Shown here: piece by piece, positions 46,408-56,730 of the stretch
Numbering within the stretch: the stretch's first letter is position 1
How the letters are laid out: every line of letters starts with the position of its first letter
Assembly (NCBI RefSeq): GCF_000744945.1
Contig: NZ_JQMX01000001.1
Coordinates: 2,728,001 to 2,792,000, forward strand
DNA length: 64,000 nucleotides
DNA from: Carnobacterium maltaromaticum DSM 20342
GTDB taxonomy: Bacteria; Bacillota; Bacilli; Lactobacillales; Carnobacteriaceae
Reading direction: 5' to 3'
Translations under genes and position numbers: made by a program
Notes under the pieces: generated by a model
Databases searched by the model: none
Seen by the model: only the letters and a program-made list of their open reading frames with translations
What the model was told of the DNA's origin: nothing

Positions 46408-47508
46408 ATGAAAGGAAAAGTTAAAATAGGAATGTTAATCATTGTTGGTATAGTTATTTTAATGGGCTGTTATCATAAAAAATCCGATTATTCTTCTGAA
46501 TCAAATGTGAAACTTGAATCAAATCAAACACCTGCAATTTATCCGGAAAATCAAGAGCAGGCGAATGTACTTAAAGACTTTCCGGATTTATTTAAGGCGG
46601 CTGTAGAATCAAATGAGTCAGTTAAAGATATAGGGATGTATGTAATTCCTGGTTTATTGAATACAACATCAGTTACGAGTAATGAAGCGAATACGATTGT
46701 TGATTGCAAGTCTATGACACCTCAAGGAGTGACAGTTGTTGAAGGCTATGTGTTGATTTCAGCTTATTGTCATGACCATGAACACAATTCTGTTCTTTTT
46801 GTATTAGATAAAGACAGTCATAAGTACTTAAAAACAATTGTGTTGCAAGACCAACCTCACGCTGGAGGAGTCACCTATGATCCTAAGGGGAAAAATATTT
46901 GGGTTTGTGGGCGTTATGAAGACAAGGCTGAAATTGTAGCCATTTCATTAGCTAATTTAGAAAAATATGATTTAAATCAGAAAGTTCAACCAATCGAGTA
47001 TTCTCAGCGTGTAGAATTGCCACAACTAAAACGAGCATCTGTTATTACTTATTGGAATCAAGCTATTTATGTGGGATATTTTGCTGATCATGAAGAAGGT
47101 CGATTAGAAACATACCCTGTGGATGAAGGTGGAAAGATGGCTGGAAAGTTAACGAAAGAGCAACGAATCCGGACGACAATTGATTTAGATAAAAGTAATG
47201 AGAAGGATACGGTTGTAAGAGAGCTACAAGGAATTACTTTTTTTAAGAACCAATTTTTTATTACTCAATCCTATGGCGCTTTGGAAGATTCTAAATTACT
47301 GAGATTCACTTATGATGCAGAAAAGGAAGTTTTTTTGGATAGTGATGTTAGTAAAATAAGTGATTTTCCAGCTCATGCTGAACAGATTTCAACGTATCAA
47401 AATGAATTGTTTATTATATTTGAATCTGCAGCTAAACCTTATCGAGGCATTGAAAAGGTTTGGGTTGATCGTGTTCTCAGTGCCGATTTAAATAAGTTGA
47501 TGGATTAA
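46408..47508 (+). CDS. Hypothetical lipoprotein, propeller-like
   Basis: 366 residues from ATG 46408, 7 nt after TGGAGG; an earlier in-frame start at 46369 lacks a ribosome site and would spoil the signal peptide. Lipobox ILMGC. The mature part contains short repeats like GVTVVEGYVLISAYC and GVTYDPKGKNIWVCGR, suggesting a beta-propeller. No catalytic signature is recognised. It lies 48 bp upstream of the DUF2200 gene and may be cotranscribed with it. Confidence 0.6.
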   Translation: MKGKVKIGMLIIVGIVILMGCYHKKSDYSSESNVKLESNQTPAIYPENQEQANVLKDFPDLFKAAVESNESVKDIGMYVIPGLLNTTSVTSNEANTIVDCKSMTPQGVTVVEGYVLISAYCHDHEHNSVLFVLDKDSHKYLKTIVLQDQPHAGGVTYDPKGKNIWVCGRYEDKAEIVAISLANLEKYDLNQKVQPIEYSQRVELPQLKRASVITYWNQAIYVGYFADHEEGRLETYPVDEGGKMAGKLTKEQRIRTTIDLDKSNEKDTVVRELQGITFFKNQFFITQSYGALEDSKLLRFTYDAEKEVFLDSDVSKISDFPAHAEQISTYQNELFIIFESAAKPYRGIEKVWVDRVLSADLNKLMD

Positions 47509-47556
47509 AAGATAGTTTAAAATTAAATGCTACAAAAGAAGGGGAAGTGACTGAAG

Positions 47557-47907
47557 ATGAAAAAACCAAGAATTTTTACAATGTCCTTTGCAAGTGTATA
47601 TCCACTTTATATTAAAAAGGCGGAGAAAAAAGAGCGGACAAAAGCTGAAGTAGATGAAATTATTTTCTGGTTAACCGGATATAATCAAGAAAGTTTACAG
47701 GAGCAAGTGGATAAGGAAGTCGATTTTGAAACATTTTTTGATGAAGCTCCACAAATGAATGAGAATGTTTCGTTGATTAAAGGCGTTATCTGTGGGTATC
47801 GTGTTGAAGAGATTGAAGATGAATTGATGCAAAAAATTCGTTACCTTGATAAATTGATTGATGAACTAGCGAAAGGTAAGAAAATGGAAAAAATTTTAAG
47901 AACTTAA
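47557..47907 (+). CDS. DUF2200 family protein
   Basis: 116 residues, [21 protein letters not shown] near the start and [13 protein letters not shown] are diagnostic for DUF2200. Cytoplasmic, function unknown. A terminator follows. Confidence 0.88.
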   Translation: MKKPRIFTMSFASVYPLYIKKAEKKERTKAEVDEIIFWLTGYNQESLQEQVDKEVDFETFFDEAPQMNENVSLIKGVICGYRVEEIEDELMQKIRYLDKLIDELAKGKKMEKILRT

Positions 47908-47914
47908 AAATCAG

Positions 47915-47950
47915 AAAGCCACTTGAAATGCTATTTTGAGTGGCTTTTTT
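47915..47950 (+). terminator. Terminator of the DUF2200 gene
   Basis: AAAGCCACT and AGTGGCTTT form a 9-bp stem with T residues after it. Confidence 0.82.
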
Positions 47951-48003
47951 GTCTCTTTAAAAGTGAAATTAGAAGTAAATGATGTAGCGCCTAAAACTTA
48001 TCC

Positions 48004-48059
48004 TTGACATAAATCGATTACAGATGTAAACTGTTGTTAGTTGGTCGTTTACATTCGTA
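48004..48059 (+). promoter_or_regulatory. copZA promoter with two CopY operators
   Basis: TTGACA (48004-48009) and a -10-like TAAACT (48027-48032), 17-bp spacer. TACAGATGTA (48019-48028) matches the cop box TACANNTGTA exactly and overlaps the promoter; TACATTCGTA (48050-48059) differs at one position. This predicts repression by a CopY-type regulator released by copper. No copY gene is in this window. Confidence 0.85.
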
Positions 48060-48102
48060 ATCCAAAGAATCAAAAATAGATACTAAAAAGGGAGCGGTTA
48101 AA

Positions 48103-48312
48103 ATGAAAAATACATTTAAAATTACAGGGATGACATGTGCTCATTGTGTAGCCAAGGTTGAAAAAGGTATCCAAGAATTAGCGGGTGTAGATAAAGTTAA
48201 AGTGCATTTAAAAAAAGGAACGGCGACGGTTACTTATCAAGAGGAACAATTATCTAATGAAACAATTAGTCAAAAAATTGCTGAAGTAGGCTATCAAGCC
48301 GAGGTGGTTTAA
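48103..48312 (+). CDS. copZ: Copper chaperone
   Basis: 69 residues, one heavy-metal-associated domain with copper-binding GMTCAHC motif. Carries Cu(I) in the cytoplasm to the P-type ATPase and to CopY. It is the first gene of the operon, 1 bp before copA, so the stoichiometry is probably coupled. Confidence 0.94.
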   Translation: MKNTFKITGMTCAHCVAKVEKGIQELAGVDKVKVHLKKGTATVTYQEEQLSNETISQKIAEVGYQAEVV

Positions 48313-48313
48313 A

Positions 48314-50530
48314 ATGGAAAATACACAAAAAAAGCAAACAACGATGGAAACTTTAGCAATTACAGGAATGACCTGTGCGAATTGTTCACAAACAATTGAA
48401 AAAACATTAAATAAAGAATCTGGGATTACATTAGCTAACGTCAATTTAGCAACAGAAAAAGCCACAGTTACCTATAATCCTGCAGAAACAACATTACCAA
48501 AAATTATTAAAAGTATTGAAGCTGCAGGGTATGGAGCAATTGTCTACGATGAAGAGCACCAAAAAGAAGTGGCTGCGTTAAAAGAGAAGAAGAGTCAAAG
48601 ATTAAAAATTGATTTTATAGTTAGTGCTATTTTAAGTGCTCCAATGGTTATCTCAATGATTTTTATGTTGGTAGGGTGGCATAATCCGATTACAGGTTTC
48701 TTTGAAATTCCGGTTGTTCAGTTTATTCTAGCTACACCTGTTCAATTTATTATTGGTTGGCGTTTTTATAAAGGAGCATACAAAGCGATTAAAGCGGCTT
48801 CTCCTAATATGGATGTTTTAGTTGCAATGGGAACAACGGCTGCATATGCTTTGAGTATTTATAATGCTTTTATTGCTAACCGTCCCCATGATTTGTATTT
48901 TGAAAGTAGTGCTGTGATTATTACGCTGATTCTACTTGGAAAATATTTAGAGCACAATGCTAAAAATAGAACAGGATCTGCTATCAAACAATTAATGGCG
49001 TTGCAAGCTAAAACGGCTGTCGTTATTCGAGATGGTGAAGAAATTACAGTACCTATTGAGTCTGTTCAGTTATATGATTTGATTCGAATTAAACCAGGTG
49101 AACAGATTCCAGTAGATGGTAAGATTATTGAAGGAACAACTTCGTTAGATGAAAGTATGCTGACAGGGGAAAGTTTACCGGTAGAAAAAACAGTCGATGA
49201 TACTGTTTTTGGCGGGACTGTAAACACGAATGGAACGTTAGTCCTTCAAGCGACTAAAATTGGAAGCGAGACAGCTTTATCGCAAATTATTCGAATGGTG
49301 GAAGAAGCGCAAGGCAGTAAAGCGCCGATTCAACAAATTGCCGATCGAATTTCAGCAATATTCGTACCAATTGTGTTAGTCGTTGCTTTAGGTACTCTGA
49401 TTGTTACCGGTTGGTTAACGGGTGATTGGGAATTGGCTTTGATTCATAGTGTGGCTGTTTTAGTTATTGCTTGTCCTTGTGCGCTAGGCTTAGCAACACC
49501 AACTGCGATTATGGTGGGAACCGGCTTAGGAGCAAAAAATGGAATTTTGATTAAAGGTGGCGAAGCTTTAGAAGGAGCTGCTAAAATTCAGGCCATTATT
49601 TTAGATAAAACTGGAACTATTACTAAAGGAAAACCAGAAGTAACTGATTATGAAGTGCTACCAGGTGAAAATTCTGAGGAACTATTAAGTTTTATTATGG
49701 CTTTAGAGAAAAATTCGGAACATCCTCTGGGTAAAGCTATTTATAACTATGGCAAGAAAAAATTGAATGGTGAAGAGCAGACTGTTGAGAACTTCAAAGC
49801 GTTGGTTGGATCTGGAATTTCTGGTGATATTAAAGGCGAAACTATGTACATGGGTGCGAAACGTTTAATGGATGAAAATCATAGTGATTATTCGCATTTT
49901 TCTGAAAAAATTACAGCATTAGAAGGTAGCGGGAAAACGGCTATGCTTTTTGCAAAAGGTGATCAATGTGTGGCTATGATTGCAGTGGCAGATCAAATTA
50001 AAGAAACATCTAAAGAAGCAATTCAAAAATTAAAACAAATGAACGTCGAAGTCTATATGTTGACTGGGGACAATCGTCTGACTGCTGAGAGTATCGGAAG
50101 CGAAGTTGGAATTGATGCTGCACATATTTTTGCAGAAGTATTGCCTGCAGATAAGGCAAATCATGTCGTATCTCTTCAAGAAAAAGGTTTATCTGTTGCA
50201 ATGGTAGGGGATGGAATTAATGATGCTCCTGCTTTGGCAACTGCAAATGTTGGTTTAGCGATGGGAACAGGAACAGATATTGCCATGGAAGCAGCAGATA
50301 TTACCTTAATGAATGGCGATTTAAATAATATTCCTAAAACGATTCATTTATCAAAAGTTACATTGCGAAAAATTAAACAGAATTTATTCTGGGCGTTTAT
50401 TTACAATACAATTGGAATACCATTTGCCGCTATTGGCTTATTAAACCCAATCGTTGCTGGAGGCGCAATGGCCTTTAGTTCGGTTAGTGTATTGTTAAAT
50501 TCTTTAGCTTTAAATCGTACGAAAGTTTAA
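48314..50530 (+). CDS. copA: Copper-exporting P1B-type ATPase
   Basis: 738 residues. One N-terminal HMA domain (GMTCANC), eight membrane segments with the CPC ion site in [13 protein letters not shown], the phosphatase TGES loop, phosphorylated Asp in [15 protein letters not shown] nucleotide contact, and [10 protein letters not shown] hinge. It pumps Cu(I) out to prevent toxicity. Single HMA and Lactobacillales origin fit enterococcal CopB/CopA-type exporters. A terminator follows 37 bp on. Confidence 0.95.
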   Translation: MENTQKKQTTMETLAITGMTCANCSQTIEKTLNKESGITLANVNLATEKATVTYNPAETTLPKIIKSIEAAGYGAIVYDEEHQKEVAALKEKKSQRLKIDFIVSAILSAPMVISMIFMLVGWHNPITGFFEIPVVQFILATPVQFIIGWRFYKGAYKAIKAASPNMDVLVAMGTTAAYALSIYNAFIANRPHDLYFESSAVIITLILLGKYLEHNAKNRTGSAIKQLMALQAKTAVVIRDGEEITVPIESVQLYDLIRIKPGEQIPVDGKIIEGTTSLDESMLTGESLPVEKTVDDTVFGGTVNTNGTLVLQATKIGSETALSQIIRMVEEAQGSKAPIQQIADRISAIFVPIVLVVALGTLIVTGWLTGDWELALIHSVAVLVIACPCALGLATPTAIMVGTGLGAKNGILIKGGEALEGAAKIQAIILDKTGTITKGKPEVTDYEVLPGENSEELLSFIMALEKNSEHPLGKAIYNYGKKKLNGEEQTVENFKALVGSGISGDIKGETMYMGAKRLMDENHSDYSHFSEKITALEGSGKTAMLFAKGDQCVAMIAVADQIKETSKEAIQKLKQMNVEVYMLTGDNRLTAESIGSEVGIDAAHIFAEVLPADKANHVVSLQEKGLSVAMVGDGINDAPALATANVGLAMGTGTDIAMEAADITLMNGDLNNIPKTIHLSKVTLRKIKQNLFWAFIYNTIGIPFAAIGLLNPIVAGGAMAFSSVSVLLNSLALNRTKV

Positions 50531-50566
50531 GTTACTGATTTTAAATTAATAAAAATAAAACTTATA

Positions 50567-50616
50567 AAACAGCATGAAATCCATTCTTAAAAAGAGTGAT
50601 TTCATGTTGTTTTTGT
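50567..50616 (+). terminator. Terminator of copZA
   Basis: AAACAGCATGAAAT and ATTTCATGTTGTTT form a long stem (one G-T pair), T tract follows. It is closely similar in sequence to the terminator at 51756. Confidence 0.85.
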
Positions 50617-50786
50617 TTTACTATTAGGGCTCATTTACTGAAGTAAATGTAGTAACAAGTTTGAAAATGAATCAAAAGCGTAGCTAGTGCAATACTTTGT
50701 TTTTATAAAACCTTAGTGATATACTTTGATGTATAGAGTTAGCGGATTCATAATACTAGTTCACACTAATGAAAAGGATGATGGCA

Positions 50787-51296
50787 ATGAAACAGATACA
50801 ATTATTAGTTGATATTTTAGTACGAGCTCAGGAACGTTTTGAAGATACTCTTAGTCAGATGACTTTAGATGAAGCCAATACAGTTCCAACTCCTTTGATT
50901 AAGTCGGTTACTTGGTTAATGTGGCATACTGCACGAGAACTTGATTATCAAATTTCTGAATTAAATAAGAGTCAGCCATTGTGGTTGAATGATGGCTGGA
51001 CAGAAAAATTTGGATTGGATTTACCTGATGATACTGAAGATTGGCATCACACTCCAGAAGAAGCTGCTAAAGTACTAATTTCAGATAAAAAGCTATTGCT
51101 AGATTATTTGAATGCCAGTGTAGTATTTACAACTAGCTATTTAAAAACACTTAACGAAGAAAGCCTTGGCGAGATTATTGATAGAAATTGGACTCCTACC
51201 GTTACACGTGAAATTCGGTTAGTATCAGCGATTGATGACGCTGTGATGCACTCTGGTCAAGCAGTTTATACAAGAAGATTAGTTATTGCTAAATGA
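50787..51296 (+). CDS. DinB-like four-helix protein
   Basis: 169 residues from ATG 50787 (upstream in-frame ATGs lie in or before the AAGG site). His in LMWHTARELDYQ and in DAVMHSGQAVYTRR fit the metal ligands of the DinB/YfiT fold. Related proteins include bacillithiol transferases and damage-inducible proteins of unknown function. Not to be confused with DNA polymerase IV. Followed after 38 bp by a YjbR-like gene. Confidence 0.82.
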   Translation: MKQIQLLVDILVRAQERFEDTLSQMTLDEANTVPTPLIKSVTWLMWHTARELDYQISELNKSQPLWLNDGWTEKFGLDLPDDTEDWHHTPEEAAKVLISDKKLLLDYLNASVVFTTSYLKTLNEESLGEIIDRNWTPTVTREIRLVSAIDDAVMHSGQAVYTRRLVIAK

Positions 51297-51334
51297 CTAT
51301 CTTGCAATCACTGTTCAACGATGGGATGTGAAAA

Positions 51335-51691
51335 ATGACTACTAGAGAAGAAGTTTTATCTTATGTAGAAAATAACTACCAAACTAAACCAGAAATGACG
51401 TTTAAAAAATTCCCAACATATTGTATTTTAAGACATAAAGACAATAATAAGTGGTATGGACTTATTATGAACGTATCCAAAAGGAAAATTGGTATAGCAA
51501 GCGATGAACTAATAGATATTCTTGATGTAAAAGTCGAAACTGAATTAATAGGCGCATTATTACAAAAAGAAGGATATCATCCAGGGTACCATATGAATAA
51601 AGAACGTTGGGTATCTATTGATTTGAATTCTATTTCAGAATTCACAGAAATTAAAGAGATGATTGATAACAGCTTTAAGATGACTAGTTAG
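51335..51691 (+). CDS. MmcQ/YjbR family protein
   Basis: 118 residues. YCILRHKDNNKWYGLIMNV and GYHMNKERWVSIDL match the CyaY-like YjbR fold, proposed to bind DNA. Cytoplasmic. Shares a transcript with the DinB-like gene by spacing. Function not established. Confidence 0.88.
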   Translation: MTTREEVLSYVENNYQTKPEMTFKKFPTYCILRHKDNNKWYGLIMNVSKRKIGIASDELIDILDVKVETELIGALLQKEGYHPGYHMNKERWVSIDLNSISEFTEIKEMIDNSFKMTS

Positions 51692-51755
51692 AACAGCGGA
51701 TTATTTGCTACTATTTTTTAGAAATCGGTATACTTTATTAGTGACTTTAACATAT

Positions 51756-51803
51756 AAAACAGCATGGAAATCATTTTAAAAATGATTTCCATGCTGTTTT
51801 TAT
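51756..51803 (+). terminator. Terminator of the DinB/YjbR pair
   Basis: AAACAGCATGGAAATCATTT pairs with AAATGATTTCCATGCTGTTT, then T residues. Confidence 0.93.
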
Positions 51804-52576
51804 TTAGGATTAGTCTACGTTACTCTAAAAAACTTTAGCAATGTCTTTTTTCTATAGAGACTATAATTTATTGATTATAGTAAGGAAGGTATAAAACAGT
51901 TGATTAACTTATAAAATAGAGTAAATGTTGTTTTAATATACATAAGGGTATGTCTTTTTTATTTATTTAACTCAATCACTAACTTAATGATTTCTAAAAT
52001 AAGTGTATAGGTCGTTAAACTACTAGATAGACTACTATAAGATACAAAAGACTAACTGTCTTATTTGTTATTTATTTTTCAATTATATTTGAGAAGCTAC
52101 GCGTATTTTAGCAGTATTATTTATGTTAATATTCATTACAAATTTATTTTAGGGAAGTCTATTAGCGAATATTTTATCAAATAAATAACTATTAGAATCC
52201 ATTCGTTTTCTGAGTATGAGCTGTTATAGTCGTATTAATCAGATTTTGATCATGCGTATATATAACGGTTGAAGAGAATTGTTCATTTGTTATGTATGTC
52301 AAGTGATATCATTTCTTTATTTTAAATAAGTGTGTTAGTATGTCGTTAACAATAGTTTTTAATATTTTTTATAAAAATATATTTCTAAAAAATAAATAAA
52401 TTATAGGGATTTAGTTGTATGGTTTTGTTATTTTAAGGGAAACGTGAATATGATTGTGAATACTTTACGAAATATATGAGCATTAAAGAAGTATTAAACA
52501 CTAAATAAGGGCATGCTTTTAGTAGAAAGAGCTAATATTCCCTGTTTTGTGAAGTAGTGATCATTTTGTTTTTTTA

Positions 52577-52590
52577 TGAAAGCGATATCA
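52577..52590 (+). promoter_or_regulatory. Perfect cre box (CcpA site)
   Basis: TGAAAGCGATATCA matches TGNAANCGNTNNCA at every fixed position. It lies about 390 bp upstream of the pilus operon and just upstream of a TGG-TAGAAT extended -10, so carbon catabolite control of pilus expression is possible. Confidence 0.6.
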
Positions 52591-52785
52591 TATAGTGAGA
52601 ATTTTTTAAGTGGTTTTGGTAGAATTAAGTCTTTAATAACTAGTAATTCATACAAAATCAGCACTAATAAAAAGTCTATTATTCATTAGCTAGTAGTTGA
52701 ATAGCGTAAGTAATTAAGAAGAAAAATTATATATCGAAGCCTTTATTAAAAATGATAGTTGTCTTGGTTTGACGCTACAATTTGA

Positions 52786-52830
52786 AGGGCCATAGTAAAT
52801 GTAAGAAATACAGTTTACTATGGCTCTTTA
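52786..52830 (+). terminator. Terminator-like hairpin in the pilus operon leader
   Basis: AGGGCCATAGTAAA and TTTACTATGGCTCT form a 14-bp stem (one G-T pair) with T-rich sequence after it, about 140 bp before the first pilin gene. It could end an upstream small transcript or attenuate the operon. Confidence 0.6.
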
Positions 52831-52968
52831 CTTTATCATGATAATTAATATTTTAGTAAGAAAGAAAAAGATAAATTATTAATTTTCAATAGTTAATCAT
52901 AGGAAATAGTTTTTAGTATATTTGCAATATTTATTTCGGAAATGTCTTTATGATAAGGGGTGAGATGC

Positions 52969-55900
52969 ATGAGTAAGAAATTAGTTAGGTTTGTTTTTAT
53001 TCTATCTTTTATAATTTCTAGTTTTTTAGGTATATTTTTAAATTACACTATGCAAGCTGAGTCAGAATCTCTTAACAAAGAAAAAGTTGAATTGATAAAA
53101 ACGGGAGATATTTTAGCTACAGTTGATTATCACGAGACGGATAAAACTACTTTTTGGAGGTTAGTAATAACAAAATATTCAAGTATGGAAAATCGTATTC
53201 TTTCTGTAGGACTATCGTCCCAAGGTGAAGGCATAGGTACACCACAATTATCGGATTTACCAGATACTATTATTGCTGGTGAAGGGAATCAATTTAAAGA
53301 AGCAGTACTATCAAAGGAAGAAGCTTCATATACATTTGAGTTTTCAACTACAAAATTACCAAACGATGCAGCAGGCCAAGTTCTTATTAATCTTAATTTA
53401 ACTCAAATCGATGATAATGGAGTTAACAAAATTATTCTTGATGCCAATACAGATGGAAATTTCCAAATTATTCCAAAGACAATTGACCAAACTAGTGAAA
53501 TTCCAAAAGAATCGACAGGAAACTCACAAATTGCTGAAGATAAAAATATATCAAATTTTGAAGAAAAGGTCATTCAGAAACAAGAAGTTACTAGCGATAT
53601 AACTCCTTCAGTTCTTAAAGCAAACGATAATGACATATATCCAACTTTTTATGGTCAGTCGCTTTTCTCCTTGATTCAACCAGCATTTGCGAATCCAAGT
53701 GTATTGGACCCTTTTAACTATGTCACTGATCTTTTGGGGAAATACCCTACTCACAACAGCGTTACAGGACAAGGAGCTGAAGTTCGGAATTATAATTACG
53801 GAGTTGCAGATAGTACACCATTAATTACAGGTAGAAGTAGGCCAGCTATTGCGAAACCTTCTACAATGTCCGGTCAAGCATTAAATTTCACTACAGGCTA
53901 TCATGATTATTCAGGTGCTTATTTAAAAAAATGGGTAGAACCAGCTAAAGATCAAAATGGTGTGATTACTGACCCTTCGCTATTCAATGTATATCTAGAA
54001 GCCATAGGTGATGGTACTGTTGATAACTCAAAGCACATTGATATTGTAATAGTCATCGATAAATCCAGTACGATGTCTGGAATGCTTGGATCAACTACAA
54101 AAGACGTTCAAACTCAAGCGGCTGTCAGAAACTTTGCAGACAAAATGTTTGGTGCTGGTTTAAGTGCAAAAATTGGATTGACTAGCTTCGGCTCAACAAG
54201 TAACGCAGGTGATGGCGGTACGCCCTATTCTGATACGGAACTTTTAACAGCATCTTATTCAACTATTAACAATAGTAGTGTTCTTTCTAAAGCACCGTTA
54301 GGATATAGGCCAACTGCATTAGGTATACAAAATGGCTTAGCTGCTTTGTATGGTAACGGTTCGAGAAATTCTGCTGACAAATACCTAATCGTGTTAAGTG
54401 ATGGAGCTCCAACCAAGTATTATCGGCCCGTCCAAGTAAGAAGTAAACCGGTGGGGTCCCCACCAAGTGCTTTCTCTAACTGGGGAGATTTTTTAGCAAC
54501 AAACAATGGTACGACGCCTGGCGTGAGTTCTGGACCACTGTTTAATTACGATGGTTCATTCATTGCAAATAATGAAAAATACCCAAATAAATTTGGACCG
54601 GTTACGTCTGGTAATCCGAGCTTTCCAGCAACAGATGGTGTTTCTGACTTTGAATACCAGTGGACAGGCTATCAATGGGCAGGGACAGGAGATACGACTT
54701 CAGCGAAAGATGGAATGGTTTATACAATAGGCTATGAAAACTGGTTGCTTAATCAAGATCCTCAGTATGCTAATCTCTCCTTATATAACATTGGAGTAGG
54801 ACTTGGTGGCTCAGACAACCTTTCAACTATGGGAAGAAATACGCTGAAAAATTTGGCAAAAGATCCAACTCATTATTCTGGGGCCGATGCTCAAAATCAG
54901 GTAGGTGGTATGCTAGCCCGAATTGCTTCAAGTATTACGAAAACAGTAAAAAATGCTCATATTATTGATCCGTTAGGAGACGGGGTTACACTTGTAGGAA
55001 ATCCTATAGTCAATTCATTTTCAGTGGCCCCTAGTGGTAAAACCGCTTGGAGTGATACATCAATAAATGATCCTAAACAGTTTGTCGTGCTAACAAAATC
55101 AGCGGGAGACAGAGGATTAGAGTGGAGCAATATCTATCTTGGTAAAAATGAAGGATTAAGTTTTTCTTATCAAGTACAAATTTCAGAACCGTATCAATCT
55201 GGATTATTCCAGCAAACAAATGGAGAAACTTATGTTGAAAATGGGACTACGATGAGTGGACCGCCCTATGATTCAGCTAACCGACTTCATTTCGCTATAC
55301 CGTCTGCTAGATACAAAGCAACAACTAGTATTACAGTACAGAAAGTCTGGTCAGATAGTACTAATATGTGGGGACTTAGAACACCAGTAACTCTTCAATT
55401 GCAACGAATGGTTCCTGGAGGGAGTTACCAGAATGTGTCTGGTGAAACTTATACGATTCAGCCAAGTGCCACAGGGACGCAGTTACAAAATACGTTTACA
55501 GGACTAGATAAATTTGATTCTACCGGTCAACGTTACACGTATCAAGTGATTGAAAATGCAGGACCCACGGGGTATGCTACTCCCACATATTCAAATCAAA
55601 ATTTAACAGTTACAAACGCATTAATAACAACCAATCTAACGTTTAAAAAATTAGATAATGATGGACTAACTGCCTTACCAAATATTGTATTTGAACTAAG
55701 GGCAGCTAATGGTCGGAAAATTCAAGCTACATCTAATTCAAGTGGAGTTGTAACCTTTACAGGGATTCCAATTGGGACTCATTCGATTGCAGAGGTTACT
55801 GATTTAAATGGCTATCAAGCTTTGCCATCCTTTAAAGCAACTGTAAGTAAGGTTTCAGATACTCTTCTTTCGACTACGTATAATATGGCAGGAGTGCCAG

Positions 55901-56730
55901 CTGAAATGTATACCTTGTCTGGACAAAATTTAACTGTTATTAATAAATATGAAAAAGGGAAGTTTAGCTTTAAAAAAGTTGGAAATGATGGAGTTACGCC
56001 ATTAAGTCAAGTTACTTTTGATTTAATGCAAGGAGGATCCGTTGTTCAGGAAGTAACTTCAACAACTAATGGAACAGTTCTTTTTAATAATATTTATCCA
56101 GGAAATTATACGCTTAAGGAGGTTAGTTCCGCAAATGGTTATAATTTGATTAGTGATATCCCACTTGTTGTTACAAAAAACAAAAATGATGGGGAGTTCA
56201 TTGTGCAGGGTCTTCCAGAAGAGAAAAAAGTTCAAAATAAGTTAAAAAACTTTAACCTTTCTCTAAATAAAGTAGCAGTAGACAATCTACAAAAGGGAAT
56301 AGCAGGAGCTGAATTTTCACTTTACTATCGTGGGAATTTTGTTGAAAAACAAGTATCAGATGTAAATGGAAAAGTTGATTTTAATCAAAATCTCATTCCT
56401 GGAAGAAACTATACAGTTAAAGAAACAGCTGTACCAGAAGGCTATTTACCAATCACAGGTGTATTCACGATTCAAGTGAAAACCAGTGGTCAAGTAATAG
56501 TTGATTATGCTGGAACGGTATTAACCAATAGTCAAATGAGTGTGGGGTTAACTAGTGGGTCAGGGAACAATACGATTCAATATACAGTGACGAATGATCC
56601 AAAACGGCCGCTACCAAGAACTGGGGGAATGGGAATTTATGTGCCCATTACTACGGGAGCAATCGCAATGTTGGTCGCAAGCTTTATCTACATCTATCGA
56701 AAATGTAGAAAGGGGGGCGTAAGACAATGA
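52969..56730 (+). CDS. vWA-domain tip pilin/adhesin with CnaB domains, LPxTG
   Basis: 1253 residues from ATG 52969, 8 nt after AAGGGG. Signal peptide to about residue 30. A von Willebrand A domain has the MIDAS start DIVIVIDKSSTMSG (about residue 355) and YLIVLSDGAPT later. Several CnaB stalk domains follow (about 770-1210, with YQVIENAGPTGY, LKEVSSANGY, VKETAVPEGY). It ends in LPRTGG, a hydrophobic helix and basic tail. This is the typical architecture of the tip adhesin in SpaA/Ebp-type pili. First gene of a four-gene operon; overlaps the next by 4 nt. Confidence 0.93.
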   Translation: MSKKLVRFVFILSFIISSFLGIFLNYTMQAESESLNKEKVELIKTGDILATVDYHETDKTTFWRLVITKYSSMENRILSVGLSSQGEGIGTPQLSDLPDTIIAGEGNQFKEAVLSKEEASYTFEFSTTKLPNDAAGQVLINLNLTQIDDNGVNKIILDANTDGNFQIIPKTIDQTSEIPKESTGNSQIAEDKNISNFEEKVIQKQEVTSDITPSVLKANDNDIYPTFYGQSLFSLIQPAFANPSVLDPFNYVTDLLGKYPTHNSVTGQGAEVRNYNYGVADSTPLITGRSRPAIAKPSTMSGQALNFTTGYHDYSGAYLKKWVEPAKDQNGVITDPSLFNVYLEAIGDGTVDNSKHIDIVIVIDKSSTMSGMLGSTTKDVQTQAAVRNFADKMFGAGLSAKIGLTSFGSTSNAGDGGTPYSDTELLTASYSTINNSSVLSKAPLGYRPTALGIQNGLAALYGNGSRNSADKYLIVLSDGAPTKYYRPVQVRSKPVGSPPSAFSNWGDFLATNNGTTPGVSSGPLFNYDGSFIANNEKYPNKFGPVTSGNPSFPATDGVSDFEYQWTGYQWAGTGDTTSAKDGMVYTIGYENWLLNQDPQYANLSLYNIGVGLGGSDNLSTMGRNTLKNLAKDPTHYSGADAQNQVGGMLARIASSITKTVKNAHIIDPLGDGVTLVGNPIVNSFSVAPSGKTAWSDTSINDPKQFVVLTKSAGDRGLEWSNIYLGKNEGLSFSYQVQISEPYQSGLFQQTNGETYVENGTTMSGPPYDSANRLHFAIPSARYKATTSITVQKVWSDSTNMWGLRTPVTLQLQRMVPGGSYQNVSGETYTIQPSATGTQLQNTFTGLDKFDSTGQRYTYQVIENAGPTGYATPTYSNQNLTVTNALITTNLTFKKLDNDGLTALPNIVFELRAANGRKIQATSNSSGVVTFTGIPIGTHSIAEVTDLNGYQALPSFKATVSKVSDTLLSTTYNMAGVPAEMYTLSGQNLTVINKYEKGKFSFKKVGNDGVTPLSQVTFDLMQGGSVVQEVTSTTNGTVLFNNIYPGNYTLKEVSSANGYNLISDIPLVVTKNKNDGEFIVQGLPEEKKVQNKLKNFNLSLNKVAVDNLQKGIAGAEFSLYYRGNFVEKQVSDVNGKVDFNQNLIPGRNYTVKETAVPEGYLPITGVFTIQVKTSGQVIVDYAGTVLTNSQMSVGLTSGSGNNTIQYTVTNDPKRPLPRTGGMGIYVPITTGAIAMLVASFIYIYRKCRKGGVRQ

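Larger units (their letters stand above)
51804..52968. other. Long AT-rich non-coding region upstream of the pilus operon
   Basis: About 1.16 kb with no frame of more than 60 codons on either strand and no recognisable gene remnant. It contains a perfect cre box (52577-52590), a possible extended -10 (TGG-TAGAAT, 52617-52625) and a terminator-like hairpin (52786-52830). It may hold a long regulatory leader, a small RNA or decayed DNA; sequence alone does not tell. Confidence 0.6.
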
